From Streptacidiphilus fuscans (lineage in GTDB: Bacteria > Actinomycetota > Actinomycetes > Streptomycetales > Streptomycetaceae), in NCBI RefSeq assembly GCF_015690355.1, contig NZ_JADPRT010000019.1:62001-126000 (forward strand): 64,000 nt of DNA, read 5' to 3'. Under the pieces are notes generated by a model that was not told the origin of the DNA, made no database searches, and saw only the letters and a list, made by a program, of their open reading frames with translations. A program made the translations under genes and the position numbers. Within the stretch, counting starts at the first letter, position 1; every line of letters begins with the position of its first letter. This document shows positions 51,651 to 60,967 of the stretch, in pieces.

Positions 51651-52091
51651 TCACCCTCCGGAGCGGGTCAGGGCGGCGAGCTGGGCGAGGGAGCGGGGCA
51701 GCGTGTCCGGGTCCTCCTCGTCGGCGAGGGCGAGCCGGACGTGCGCCTCGCGGCAGGCGCGGACCGCCTCGGGCCAGGCGTGGTGCTCCAGGTAGGCGGA
51801 GACGGGCGCGTCGGAACCGATCTGGTGCATGATCCGGAGCACCCGCAGCACCGCCGTGTCGACGAGCGCGGCCTCGGTGGAGTCGCGGAAGATCGTGCCG
51901 ACGTACTTCTCTGCGGACCAGCGGTCCAGCCAGGTGTCCTCGACCAGGCGGTAGACGGCGTCGGTGACGTCTCCGTAGCCCTCCCGGCCGACCGCCCAGC
52001 AGTCCTGTTGGAAACGCAGATCGCCGAGCATGTGCAGCGCTGAGCGGACTCGGGCCCGCCAACGCCACCAGGGAATGTCAGTGAGCGGCAT
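51651..52091 (-). CDS. Conserved hypothetical helical protein
   Basis: 146 residues, soluble and probably all-helical (IPWWRWRARVRSALHMLGDLRFQQDCWA). I see no known domain or catalytic motif. ATG at 52091 has AGGAGG eleven bases upstream; the frame is open 42 codons further but that part is a low-complexity Ala/Ser repeat (KASDNASGHTSVEASDEA) and is probably untranslated. It lies upstream of purU on the same strand and may be cotranscribed. Confidence 0.75.
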   Translation of the reverse strand: MPLTDIPWWRWRARVRSALHMLGDLRFQQDCWAVGREGYGDVTDAVYRLVEDTWLDRWSAEKYVGTIFRDSTEAALVDTAVLRVLRIMHQIGSDAPVSAYLEHHAWPEAVRACREAHVRLALADEEDPDTLPRSLAQLAALTRSGG

Positions 52092-52375
52092 GCCGCCCAT
52101 CCTCCTGGAGCGGGTGCCGGTTCGAGAAGCCCTCACCGGAGCTTCGTCGGAAGCCTCGACCGAAGTGTGACCCGAAGCGTTATCCGAAGCCTTACCCGGA
52201 GCCTGTGCGCCTTGCATGGTGCACGATCCTACGTTCTACGCGCGCAATCACTCCTTGTTCACATCGCAGTCACCTTGCGTTGGTGTCGATGCCGTCCCGG
52301 CGTCCGATATGCCATCAAGGGTGACGTTCGACCGAAAAGCCTTTTGCGCAGCCGTTGGGGAGAGGGCAGCACATC

Positions 52376-53605
52376 ATGATCACAAAGGGTTCCGCCCTAG
52401 TTCGACTAGGGACCGCTGTCTCCATGGCGGCGGTGCTGGGCGCCGGTCTGACGGGCTGCGGGGGGAACGCAAGCGCCGACGACGTCGTCACCGTGATGAC
52501 CTGGGCTCCGATGGAGGGCCAGGCCGGCGCGGAACCCGGCGTACCCGCGATGGCCCAGGCCATCGCCGACTCCGTCAACGCGAACGGCGGGATCCAGGGC
52601 CACCAGCTGCGCGTGCTCGCCTGCGACGAACACAACACCGCGCAGGGCGCGCTCGCGTGCGCGGACCAGGCGGCGGCCGACCACGTCGCGGCGGTGATCG
52701 GCTCGTCGAGCCAGTTCGCGGCACAGTTCATGCCCACCCTGGAGAACGCGGGCATCAGCTACATCGGCGGATCGGGCGCGTCCACGGCCGAGTTCACCTC
52801 GCCGTACTCGTACCCGGTCAACGGCGGGTACCAGACCCTGCTGGTCGGCAACGGCGAGCAGTTGGCGGCGGCGGGCTGCCGCCGGGTCGCGATCGTGCGC
52901 CCGAACACGGCGGTCGGCGACACCATGTTCGACTACCTCAACGACGGTCTCTCCTCGGCCCACCTGACCGCGGTCGACGTTCCCGTCAACCCCGGACAGA
53001 CCAGCTACGGCAACGAGGTCGAGACGGCGATCGGCTCCGACCAGGACGGCGACTGCGTCACCAGCGCGCTGGACGCGGCCTCCACCCAGACCTTCTACGC
53101 CAACTGGCTCCAGGCGAACCCCGCGCACGCCCGCCTCTCGGCGCTGATCGGCAGCTTCCAGCAGTCCCTCGTCGACAACCTCGGCGGCGCCACCGGCCCC
53201 CTCGAGGGCGCGCTGGCGACGGGCTGGTACCCGCCCGACGGCAGCCCCGTCTGGAAGCAGCTGCACGCGGTGATCCAGAAGTACGCCTTCACCGACAACA
53301 GCATCAACTCCGCCGACCCGGCTATCGAGACGACCTGGATCTCCTACGAGGTCTTCGACAAGGTCGCCGCGACGATCAACGGCCCGATCACGACCCAGAG
53401 CGTCCACGCCGCGTTCGACGCCACCGGCCCGGTCTCGACGGACGGCGCGACGCCGCCGCTCTCGTGGCAGAGCACCAACCTCATCGCCCTCCAGTCCGCG
53501 CCGCGCACGGTCAACACGGACGTGTCCTTCCAGCAGGTGGTCAACGGCGAGCTCACCGAGGCCCACTCCGGCCTGGTCAACGTCGCGACCCAACTGACGC
53601 GCTAG
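52376..53605 (+). CDS. ABC transporter substrate-binding lipoprotein (LivK-like), orphan
   Basis: 409 residues. A lipoprotein signal with the lipobox LTGC (about residue 26-29) is followed by a type I periplasmic-binding fold (VTVMTWAPMEGQAG, AAVIGSSSQFAAQFMPTLENAGISYIGGSGAS, VGDTMFDYLNDGL). Such proteins deliver branched-chain amino acids or amides, and some act as sensors. No permease or ATPase gene is adjacent. ATG at 52376 follows GGGGAGAGGG. Confidence 0.88.
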   Translation: MITKGSALVRLGTAVSMAAVLGAGLTGCGGNASADDVVTVMTWAPMEGQAGAEPGVPAMAQAIADSVNANGGIQGHQLRVLACDEHNTAQGALACADQAAADHVAAVIGSSSQFAAQFMPTLENAGISYIGGSGASTAEFTSPYSYPVNGGYQTLLVGNGEQLAAAGCRRVAIVRPNTAVGDTMFDYLNDGLSSAHLTAVDVPVNPGQTSYGNEVETAIGSDQDGDCVTSALDAASTQTFYANWLQANPAHARLSALIGSFQQSLVDNLGGATGPLEGALATGWYPPDGSPVWKQLHAVIQKYAFTDNSINSADPAIETTWISYEVFDKVAATINGPITTQSVHAAFDATGPVSTDGATPPLSWQSTNLIALQSAPRTVNTDVSFQQVVNGELTEAHSGLVNVATQLTR

Positions 53606-53626
53606 ACAGCCGTACCGAAGTCCAGG

Positions 53627-54718
53627 TCAGAGCTGGCTCGTGCTGCGGGTCGGCAGACCCTGCGCGGAGGCGATCGGGTTCCAGAGGCTCGCCGCGCGGT
53701 CCTTCGCGTGGCTGGCGTTGACGCTCGCCGTGTCGCCCAGGTTCTTCTCGCCGCCCGGGTGCGGGTGGTGCTTCTTCTGGCAGTTCTCGACGGACTGCGC
53801 CGCCCACGCGGCATAGTGCGAGTCGGCCTCCTTGGAGGCCTCCCACCCGGTGCGCAGCGCGTCGACCAACTGCTGTCCCTGCGGCAGCTGGGACGCGTTC
53901 AGCGCGCCCAGCTGCTGCACCAGCTGGCCACGTGCCTGCGCGGCCTGGCTCAGGGTCTGCTGGGCGGCGGGCAGCGCCTGGCAGCCCTCGATGTCGCTGA
54001 CCGCGCCGATCACCGCGGAGCGGTCGTTCGCCGCCGAGGACAGCAACCCGCTGAGCGCCTGCGCCTGGGACGCCGCGGTGCTCCCGCCGATCGACGCCGG
54101 GTTCGCCGACTTGGTCGTGCCCGTCCCGGCCGTCTGCGCGGACGCCGAGGGCGAGCCGCTGCTCAGCATCGCGCCCAGGCCGATACCGGCCACCGCGCAC
54201 GCCGCGACCACGCCGATGGCGACGTTGCGGAGCGACGGCCCGCTGCGCCGCGGCCCGTCGTCGTAGCCGTCGTACCCGGCGTGGTTGCCATAGCCGGCTT
54301 GGTTGTCGTAACCGGCCTGGTTGTCGTAGCCGCTGTGGCCGTTGTGGTTCTCGTAGCCGTTCTGGCTGTCGTAGCCGCCGTTGTAGCCGCCGTTGTACGT
54401 GTCGTGCTCGGCACCGCCGCCGTGACCGCCGTACCCACCTTGGCCGTTGGCCTCGTAACCGCCCCGACCGCCGTAGCCGCCACCGGTGTTGTAGTCGTTG
54501 GCGTAGTCGTTGCGGTACTCGCCGGAACCGCCCGAACCGCCGTAGCCGCCGCCGTACCCGCCGCCCTGGGACGGTGGCAGGAACTGCGTGGCCGCGGCTC
54601 CGTTCTCCGCCGGAGGCCCCTGCTGGAACGGCGTCTGGTGCTCGGCGTAGTGCGCCTCTTCCGGACGGAAGAGGTCGTCCGGAGTGAGCTCGCCGGGGTT
54701 GGGTCGACGATGGTTCAC
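53627..54718 (-). CDS. Single-pass membrane protein with Gly/Tyr-rich disordered N-terminus
   Basis: 363 residues in three parts: an N-terminal 165-residue region rich in Gly, Tyr, Asn and His with degenerate GYDNQAGYGN/GGYGG repeats; one membrane segment (about 167-190); and an extracellular part (200-363) with two cysteines (EGC...ENC) and Ala/Gln-rich helices. The low-complexity segment is cytosolic by topology and resembles condensate-forming sequence. No known domain. GTG at 54718 follows GTGAGG; another GTG four codons upstream is possible. The gene converges with the binding-protein gene. Confidence 0.8.
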   Translation of the reverse strand: MNHRRPNPGELTPDDLFRPEEAHYAEHQTPFQQGPPAENGAAATQFLPPSQGGGYGGGYGGSGGSGEYRNDYANDYNTGGGYGGRGGYEANGQGGYGGHGGGAEHDTYNGGYNGGYDSQNGYENHNGHSGYDNQAGYDNQAGYGNHAGYDGYDDGPRRSGPSLRNVAIGVVAACAVAGIGLGAMLSSGSPSASAQTAGTGTTKSANPASIGGSTAASQAQALSGLLSSAANDRSAVIGAVSDIEGCQALPAAQQTLSQAAQARGQLVQQLGALNASQLPQGQQLVDALRTGWEASKEADSHYAAWAAQSVENCQKKHHPHPGGEKNLGDTASVNASHAKDRAASLWNPIASAQGLPTRSTSQL

Positions 54719-54846
54719 GCGTTTCCTCACCTTTGACCGAGCTCGCCCAGTCGCGCTCGGGCTCCGCTCACAACGCGCACCACGCTACCCGTTACCCCCG
54801 ACGGGTGACCATCCTGGGTTGTTCCGGTTGTGCACCGATGGGGGAT

Positions 54847-56226
54847 TCAGGCGGCGACCTCCGCCAACGCCCGTGCCTGGAACTCCTGCACCGCACGCTG
54901 GTTGCGGAACGGCTCCAGCTTGCGCCGGAAGTCGTCCAGGTACTCCGCACCACGCGCCGACCGCAGCCCGGACATCAACTCGACCGCCCGCGCGCCCGTC
55001 TCGCACGCCGCGTCGACCTCGCGCAGCTGCAACTGCGCGGTGGCGAGCAGGACCAGGTCCACGGCGCGGCGACGGACCCGCGTCTCGGGGTGACCGCGCA
55101 GCGCCTCCTGGGCCTGGCGGGCGCTCTGCCGCGGCTGTTCGAGGTCGCGGTGGCAGTGGGCGAGCTCGTCGGCGAGGTACGCGCCGTCGAAGTGGCCGAT
55201 CCAGCCCGGGTCCTCCTCCGGCCGGCTGTGCTCCAGGGCCTGCATCGCCCGTCCGGCGGCCATGTCACAGGACCGGCTGTCGCCGAGCAGCGCGTGACCG
55301 CGTGCCTCGGCCGCGTGGAACATGGCCATCGCCGTGGGCGTGGCGGAGCCCCGCGCACCCTCCTGCGCGGCGCGGGCGAGCTGGGTGATCTCCCGCGGGT
55401 TGCCCAGGGCGGCGGCCAGGTGGCTCATCGACGAGGCGAGCACGTAGCCGCCGTACGCGCGGTCGCCCGCTGCCTGGGCCAGGCGCAGCGCCTGGATGTA
55501 GTAGCGCTGGGCCAGCCCCGCCTGGCCGGTGTCGATGGCCATGTATCCGGCCAGCTCGGTCAACCGCGCGACGGCGGCGAAGAGCTGACGCCCCGTCTCC
55601 TCCCGGTAGGAACCCGCGAGCAGGCCGGAGACCACGGAGTTGAGGTAGTGCACCACGACCGGCCGCACATGGCCGCTGCCGAAGCGGTGGTCGAGGTCGA
55701 CCAGCATCTGCGTGGTCGCCCGGACCGCCTCGACGTCGGCCGGACCGACGCGTGGGCCACCGGCGCGCGCGACGGCCACGTCCGGCGCGGTGATCAGCCA
55801 GTCGCGGCTGGGCTCGACCAGCGCGGACGCGGCCACGGACGCGCCGGCCAGGAAGTCCCGCCGCCCGACGTCGCTGCGCCACAGTTCGCAGACCTGCTCG
55901 ACCGCCCCGACCAGGTTCGGCGCGAAGTGCAGGCCGATGCTGGAGGAGAGGCTCTTGCCGTCGGCCATCCCGATGTCCTCGACCGTGACCGGCCGACCGA
56001 GTTTGCGGCCGATCGCCTCGGCGATCACCGCCGGGGCCTGTCCGCGCGGTTGTTGACCGCGCAGCCAGCGGGCCACGGACGTCTTGTCGTAGCGCAGGTC
56101 GAGGGCGTGCTCGGCACCGCAGAGGTTCACCCGGCGGGCCAGGCCGGCGTTCGAGCAGCCCGCCTCCTGGATCAGGGCCTGGAGCCGTTCGTTGGGCTGT
56201 CGTGCGACGAGCGGTCTGGCGGCCAT
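54847..56226 (-). CDS. XRE-type regulator with TPR-like domain (NsdA-like class)
   Basis: 459 residues. A helix-turn-helix region occupies about 10-75 (LARRVNLCGAEHALDLRYDKTSVARWLRG), and residues about 150-450 are helical repeats of TPR type (GLAQRYYIQALRLAQAAGD, SRSCDMAAGRAMQALEHS). This layout is that of Streptomyces developmental and antibiotic repressors such as NsdA; the ligand is unknown. ATG at 56226 has GGGGAGG upstream. Head-to-head with the prim-pol gene. Confidence 0.85.
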   Translation of the reverse strand: MAARPLVARQPNERLQALIQEAGCSNAGLARRVNLCGAEHALDLRYDKTSVARWLRGQQPRGQAPAVIAEAIGRKLGRPVTVEDIGMADGKSLSSSIGLHFAPNLVGAVEQVCELWRSDVGRRDFLAGASVAASALVEPSRDWLITAPDVAVARAGGPRVGPADVEAVRATTQMLVDLDHRFGSGHVRPVVVHYLNSVVSGLLAGSYREETGRQLFAAVARLTELAGYMAIDTGQAGLAQRYYIQALRLAQAAGDRAYGGYVLASSMSHLAAALGNPREITQLARAAQEGARGSATPTAMAMFHAAEARGHALLGDSRSCDMAAGRAMQALEHSRPEEDPGWIGHFDGAYLADELAHCHRDLEQPRQSARQAQEALRGHPETRVRRRAVDLVLLATAQLQLREVDAACETGARAVELMSGLRSARGAEYLDDFRRKLEPFRNQRAVQEFQARALAEVAA

Positions 56227-56562
56227 GGAAGTCACTGCCTCCCCTATGAGGTCGGACCCTTTCGGACCGTGGGAATTGGGGACCTTTGAGGTCGGAGGTC
56301 GCAGGACAGGAGCATTCCCCCGATCCTGTCGGGTGATGCGTCACGGAGTGCCAACAGCGGGTAACCGCTACGGAATGGCTGGGAACGACTGGTAATGGTC
56401 GGGAACATCCGTCAGCGTAGCGAAGCCTGACGGCCCCCCATACCCGCTTGCCGGGCCCAAGGGGCGTGCGCCCCCTCGCGTGCAACCGCGCGCCCCGCGT
56501 GTCGCTTCCCGGATGGCCGAGTTTTCCCGATCAGGCCGTAACCCCTGCTGCTGGGGCGAGTT
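56227..56562. other. Divergent intergenic region
   Basis: No gene seen. It contains direct repeats of GGGAAC (near 56382 and 56401) and a short inverted repeat CCGTCAG-N11-CTGACGG (56409-56433), which has the operator half-sites turned inside out. They might be sites for the regulator encoded to the left. Confidence 0.5.
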
Positions 56563-57276
56563 GTGCAGCACGTGGAAGACACCCTGGGAGCCACTCGACA
56601 GGACGGGCACACGGAAACCGGCAGGGGTTCCGCACGTGACTCGCTGTTGACGGCAGCAGTCGCGTACGCGGAGGAACGGCACTGGGAGGTCTCCCCCGGT
56701 GCCTGGCTGATCGAGGACGACGGCCCACCGCGCTGCTCCTGCGGTGACCTCGACTGCCCGATGCCCGGGGCGCACCCGGCCACCCGTGACTGGACCCGCC
56801 GTTCGAGCTCGGGCCCCGGCGTCGTCCGGCGCTGGTGGACGGAGAACCCCGCCGCGTCGATCCTGCTGCCGACGGGTCGCTCGTTCGACGCGATCGACGT
56901 CCCCGAGGTCGCGGGCTGCCTGGCGCTGGCCCGGATGGAGCGGATGGGCCTGCAGCTCGGCCCGGTACTGGCGATGCCGGGCGGTCCCGGGCGGGGCCGT
57001 CGGCTGGTCTTCCTGGTGCTGCCCGGCGCGCTCTCCAAGCTGCCGGACATGCTGCGCCGCCTCGGCTGGGGCGCGGGCAGGCTCGACCTGGTCGGCCACG
57101 GCGAGGGCGGCTGGGTCGTGGCCCCGCCCACCCGGATCGGCGGCTTCGGGTACGCGCAGTGGGCGCGCGAACCCACGAACCTGAACCGCTGGCTGCCGGA
57201 GGCGGCCGAGGTCATCAACCCCATTGCTTACGCCTGCGGCCGAGAGGCGCCGCTGCCCGCACACGTGGGGCAGTAG
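56563..57276 (+). CDS. Bifunctional DNA primase/polymerase (prim-pol) domain protein
   Basis: 237 residues with an N-terminal prim-pol-like domain: YAEERHWEVSPGAWL, a CSCGDLDCPMPGAHP cysteine cluster, ASILLPTGRSFDAIDVPEVAG and LDLVGHGEGGWVVAPPTR. The usual acidic metal pair is degenerate (DAIDV), so polymerase activity is doubtful. Such proteins are conserved beside regulators in Streptomyces, often as a housekeeping unknown. GTG start at 56563 is uncertain because no ribosome site is clear. Confidence 0.8.
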   Translation: MQHVEDTLGATRQDGHTETGRGSARDSLLTAAVAYAEERHWEVSPGAWLIEDDGPPRCSCGDLDCPMPGAHPATRDWTRRSSSGPGVVRRWWTENPAASILLPTGRSFDAIDVPEVAGCLALARMERMGLQLGPVLAMPGGPGRGRRLVFLVLPGALSKLPDMLRRLGWGAGRLDLVGHGEGGWVVAPPTRIGGFGYAQWAREPTNLNRWLPEAAEVINPIAYACGREAPLPAHVGQ

Positions 57277-57681
57277 CACAAGCCCGGCAATCCCCTGTGC
57301 CCCCGAGTCCCGCGGTGACGCTTCCCGCGGTCGACCGGGGGCACAGTCACGTTCTCACCCGCTCTGGCACGCCCTGGCCCGTTCTGGGGTAACTGGGGTT
57401 CTACCCACGCAGGAGAGTGGAAAAGCCCCACGATCAGGTGAACGGGCTCAAGGATTGGCGGGAGTTGCCGAGGGGATCTATCTGGACGTAAGGGTCAGGA
57501 CGAGGGCGCGAGCGCGTTCCACGTAGAGGAAGGGAGTCACCGCTTCGTCAGAAGGTGCCTGGAGGGGAAGCCGGGCCCGGCGGGGGAAGCGGAGAGGGGA
57601 ACGGGAGGGATCGGGGGATCACGAGGGGCCTCGGCGCTCGGGGAAAGTAGCCGAGGCCCTTCGTCGTTCAGTCCGAACAGT
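57277..57681. other. Convergent intergenic region, no gene seen
   Basis: It separates the prim-pol gene and dmdR1, which converge. Besides the terminator at 57625-57660 it holds a purine-rich stretch (about 57540-57620) of GGGGAA-type repeats. No RNA gene recognised. Confidence 0.5.
57625..57660. terminator. Terminator after dmdR1 (bidirectional)
   Basis: GGGCCTCGGC (57626-57635) pairs perfectly with GCCGAGGCCC (57650-57659), 14-base loop, flanked by a G-T pair. It lies 22 bases after the dmdR1 stop codon. Confidence 0.8.
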
Positions 57682-58368
57682 TCAGGCGCGGGCCACGAAG
57701 ACGTGGGCCGCGATGTCCTTCCGCAGCTCAGCCGCCTCGCCGCCGCTGCCGACGAGGACGCCGCCCGTGGACTCCGTGATGTTGACGACCGCGCCCGGCT
57801 GCACTCCCGCCCGCCGCAGCGTGTACATCAGCTGCGCGTCCGTCTGGATCGGCTCGCCGATGCGGCGGACGACGACCGCGCGGCCGTCCGCGCCCGGCAT
57901 CAGCTCGTCGAGGGTGACCAGCGTCTCGCCCTCGTCCGCGGGGGTCTCGCCCAGCTCCTCCAGGCCCGGGATCGGGTTGCCGTACGGGGACTCCGTCGGG
58001 TGGCGCAGCAGTTCGAGGACGCGGCGCTCCACGGCCTCGCTCATCACGTGCTCCCACCGGCACGCCTCCGCGTGCACCTGCTCCCACTCCAGGCCGACGA
58101 CGTCGACCAGCAGGCACTCCGCGATGCGGTGCTTCCGCATCACGCGGGTGGCGAGCTTGCGACCCTCGGAGGTGAGTTCCAGGTGGCGGTCGTCGGCGAC
58201 GGTCACGAGGCCGTCTCGCTCCATCCGGGCGACGGTCTGGCTGACCGTGGGCCCGCTCTGCTCCAGGCGCTCCGCGATACGGGCGCGCATGGGGACGACG
58301 CCCTCCTCCTCCAGCTCGAAGATGGTCCGCAAGTACATCTCTGTGGTGTCGATCAGGTGGCCTGACAT
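57682..58368 (-). CDS. dmdR1: Iron-dependent repressor, DtxR/IdeR family
   Basis: 228 residues. Helix-turn-helix (VVPMRARIAERLEQSGPTVSQTVARMERDGL), dimerisation domain with all metal ligands in KHRIAECLLVDVVGLEWEQVHAEACRWEHVMS (His, Glu, His, Cys, Glu, His) and a C-terminal SH3-like domain (GAVVNITESTGGVLVG). It represses siderophore and iron-uptake genes with Fe2+; near-identity to Streptomyces DmdR1 as remembered. ATG at 58368 (MSGHLIDTTEMYLRTI) is typical of the family. Divergent from the SIS gene. Confidence 0.93.
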   Translation of the reverse strand: MSGHLIDTTEMYLRTIFELEEEGVVPMRARIAERLEQSGPTVSQTVARMERDGLVTVADDRHLELTSEGRKLATRVMRKHRIAECLLVDVVGLEWEQVHAEACRWEHVMSEAVERRVLELLRHPTESPYGNPIPGLEELGETPADEGETLVTLDELMPGADGRAVVVRRIGEPIQTDAQLMYTLRRAGVQPGAVVNITESTGGVLVGSGGEAAELRKDIAAHVFVARA

Positions 58369-58567
58369 CGGACTGCGGGCTCCGTTCCTCGGATGTGCTC
58401 CGGTCGCGCTCCGGGTGCCCCTCAATTCTTACGCATCCCGCCGACAATCCAGGACGCGGCGACGGCGGGCAGTGTTGACAGGGCCCGACCCGGCCCGTCA
58501 CCGTGCGAGTCACCACAAGAACGTCACCACCCGCACCCACTCACCTACGCAGGGGAGCCAGCAGCTG

Positions 58568-59317
58568 ATGAGCGATCTCGCCGGGCAGTACCTCGACGCC
58601 GCCATCGCCCACCTCCAGCGCATCAAGGACGAGGAGACGTCGGGCGTCGAGGCCGCCGCCGACGCCCTCGTGCGGACCGTCAAGGAGGGCGGCCGGATCT
58701 TCACCTTCGGCGCCGGGCACTCGTCCCTCCCGGCCCAGGACGTCGTCTACCGCGCCGGCGGGCTGGTCCTGATGAACCTGCTCACCGTGCCCGGGGTGAT
58801 CGGCGTCGACGTGATGCCCGCCCATCTGGGCAGCGCGCTGGAGCGGGTGCCCGGCCTGGCCACCACGACCCTGGACGCGGGACCGGCCCGCGCCGGCGAC
58901 CTGCTCTTCGTGATCTCGCTCTCCGGCCGCCAGGTGATGCCCGTGGAACTGGCCCGTCACGCACGCGAGCGCGGGCTGACCGTGATCGGCGTCACCTCGC
59001 TCGCCTACCCGTCGGCGGTCACCTCGCAGCATCCCGACGGCCTCTACCTCAAGGACGTCTGCGACATCGTGCTGGACAGCAAGATCGCGGTCGGCGACGG
59101 CGAGTTGACCGTCGACGGCGCGGTGACGACCTTCGGCCCCGTGTCGACGCTGGCGACGGTCGCGCTGATGCAGTCCGTCGTCGCCGTCGCCGTGGGCAAG
59201 TTGGCTGCCGAGGGGATCACCCCGCCGCTCTTCCGCTCCGGCAACGTCGACGGCGGCACCGACTGGAACGCCAAGTTGATGGCTGAGCACCGCGACCGCA
59301 TCTTCTACGCGTTCTGA
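58568..59317 (+). CDS. SIS-domain protein (sugar isomerase-like, UPF0309 type)
   Basis: 249 residues, one SIS domain: RIFTFGAGHSSLPAQD, LLFVISLSGRQVMPVELARHARERGLTVIGVT and LFRSGNVDGGTDWNAKL. It binds a phosphosugar or amino-sugar phosphate and may be an isomerase or a sensor. ATG at 58568 has CAGGGGAG about 14 bases upstream. I recall a SIS gene beside dmdR1 in S. coelicolor (memory). Confidence 0.9.
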   Translation: MSDLAGQYLDAAIAHLQRIKDEETSGVEAAADALVRTVKEGGRIFTFGAGHSSLPAQDVVYRAGGLVLMNLLTVPGVIGVDVMPAHLGSALERVPGLATTTLDAGPARAGDLLFVISLSGRQVMPVELARHARERGLTVIGVTSLAYPSAVTSQHPDGLYLKDVCDIVLDSKIAVGDGELTVDGAVTTFGPVSTLATVALMQSVVAVAVGKLAAEGITPPLFRSGNVDGGTDWNAKLMAEHRDRIFYAF

Positions 59318-59342
59318 GCTGTTTTGCAGGTTCTGAAGGGAA

Positions 59343-60761
59343 CTACCCGTTGTGACTGGGTTCTCCTGACAGGTCGACCGCCGCGGCCACCCGCGCCGCC
59401 ACGTCCTCGGCGAAGTCGCAGTCGGCGCGGTCGAACCGGGGCCGTCCCGGGCCGCGGAGGAAGGTGAGCACGCCGTGGCTGCGGCCCCGGCTGCGCAGCG
59501 GCGTGCAGAGCCCGTGCAGCGTCCCCTCCGGCCACCGGCGCAGCTCCGCCCACCCGCCGAGGCCCAGTCCCGCCGGCGCTCCTGCCGACGGCGGGGCGGA
59601 CAGCTGGGCGGAGAGCGTGGCGAAGGCGGGCGCGCCGCTGTCGGAGACGGCGACCGTGCCGCAGCGCTCCAGCGCGCGCAGCGCGGGATGGACCTCGCCG
59701 TAGCGGGCGGGCAGGCCGGTCGGGGTCAACCCGTCCCCGAGCGCCAGCCCGCCCAGCGGGGAGGCCGCGACGCGGACCAGCGCGTCGCCGCGCAGCACGT
59801 CAAGCAGTGCGTGGTCGGCGAACCCGGCCAGCACGAAGTCGAGATAGCCCGCCGCCGCGTCCAGGCCGTCCGCGCACTCCGCCGCCGCCAGCCCCGCGCG
59901 GCGGAGCTGGTTGGTCCGGAAGCGCAGCACCGAGGCCTCCTGTTCGGCCTGCTCGTGCAGCGTGACGTCCTCGAACAGCCAGACCACCCCGAGCGGCACC
60001 GGCTCCTCGCCCAGCGGCGAGCCCAGCCGCACGAACTCGCTGCGCAGGCACCGGCGTCGAGCGGGATCACTGCGCAGGGTGACCCACAGCTTGACCCCGC
60101 TGACGGACTTGCCGGTGGAGAGCGTCCGCTGCAACGCGGCCTCCAGCTCCGGGACGCCCTCCTGCAGCACCTCGCCGAGCGGGCGCCCGAGCAGGGCCGA
60201 CCGCTCGCAGTCGAGCCAACGTGCCGCCGCGTCACCGACGGTGGCGGGACGCAGGTCCGCGTCGACCAGCACGGCGCCGGTCTGCGCCTCGTCGAGCAGC
60301 GAGTGCGCCAGCGCGAGCGACCGCTCCCACTCGGTCTGCGCGCAGGCCTCGGAGAAGGCGAAGTAGTGGCACAGGGTGCGTCCGGTGCTCGTCCGGACCG
60401 AACTCACCTGGGCGCGGACGAGAGTTCGGCGGCCGTCCCTGGTCAGCAGCGGGAACTCGTGCAGCACCCGGACGCCGTCCGGCGCGCCCTGCAGGCCGGC
60501 GCGCACCTCCTCGGCGTCGGCCGGGCGCACCGCCCAGCCCTCCAGCCCGCGTCTGCCCACGGCCTCGGCCGCGCTCCAGCCGAGCAGCCGGGCGGCCTCA
60601 CGGTTCCAGTGCGTCACCACGCCGTCGGCGTCCAGCGCGGCGAGGCCGACCTCCATGCCCTCCAGCAACGCGCCGAGCAGCTGCTGGTCGGTACGTCCAT
60701 GGGTACGTTCGTCATCATCAGTGTGCACGGTGGGCGCACCTCCCCCTGCAGACGTGTCCAT
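59343..60761 (-). CDS. PAS-PAS-GAF sensor protein without output domain
   Basis: 472 residues. PAS 1 at about 30-140 (LEVGLAALDADGVVTHWNREAARLLGWSAAEAVG is the typical pattern), PAS 2 at about 155-280 (AGAVLVDADLRPATVGDAAARWL, VVWLFEDVTLHEQAE), and a GAF-like domain at about 295-465 ending in LCTPLRSRGRSHGVLTFLRG. There is no kinase, PP2C or cyclase domain and no membrane segment. In Streptomyces such sensors usually carry a PP2C phosphatase, so this looks like an output-less adaptor. GTG/ATG start at 60761. Confidence 0.82.
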   Translation of the reverse strand: MDTSAGGGAPTVHTDDDERTHGRTDQQLLGALLEGMEVGLAALDADGVVTHWNREAARLLGWSAAEAVGRRGLEGWAVRPADAEEVRAGLQGAPDGVRVLHEFPLLTRDGRRTLVRAQVSSVRTSTGRTLCHYFAFSEACAQTEWERSLALAHSLLDEAQTGAVLVDADLRPATVGDAAARWLDCERSALLGRPLGEVLQEGVPELEAALQRTLSTGKSVSGVKLWVTLRSDPARRRCLRSEFVRLGSPLGEEPVPLGVVWLFEDVTLHEQAEQEASVLRFRTNQLRRAGLAAAECADGLDAAAGYLDFVLAGFADHALLDVLRGDALVRVAASPLGGLALGDGLTPTGLPARYGEVHPALRALERCGTVAVSDSGAPAFATLSAQLSAPPSAGAPAGLGLGGWAELRRWPEGTLHGLCTPLRSRGRSHGVLTFLRGPGRPRFDRADCDFAEDVAARVAAAVDLSGEPSHNG

Positions 60762-60884
60762 TCAACTCGCCTGCTCCGCCTCGTACACCCGGTTCCGCAA
60801 AAGTGTTGACGGACCGGCGTCTTCCGGTCGTTGATGGTGTGCGTACGTGTGCTGGGCAAGTGCGCTGGGCAAGGTGACACGTAT

Positions 60885-60930
60885 TCAGCACGTTCAGTCA
60901 GCACGATCAGTCAGCACGATCAGTCAGCAC
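60885..60930. repeat. 13-bp tandem repeat (3.5 copies)
   Basis: Units TCAGCACGTTCAG, TCAGCACGATCAG, TCAGCACGATCAG and a partial TCAGCAC. It lies 37 bases upstream of the DUF4231 gene and could contain regulator sites. Confidence 0.85.
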
Positions 60931-60967
60931 TGTCCGAGCGTCTGGGCGAAGGGGAGGGGGAGTCGCC

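Noticed and set aside
60885..60930. Short repeats as a CRISPR array
   Set aside because: Contiguous 13-bp units without spacers; a simple tandem repeat.
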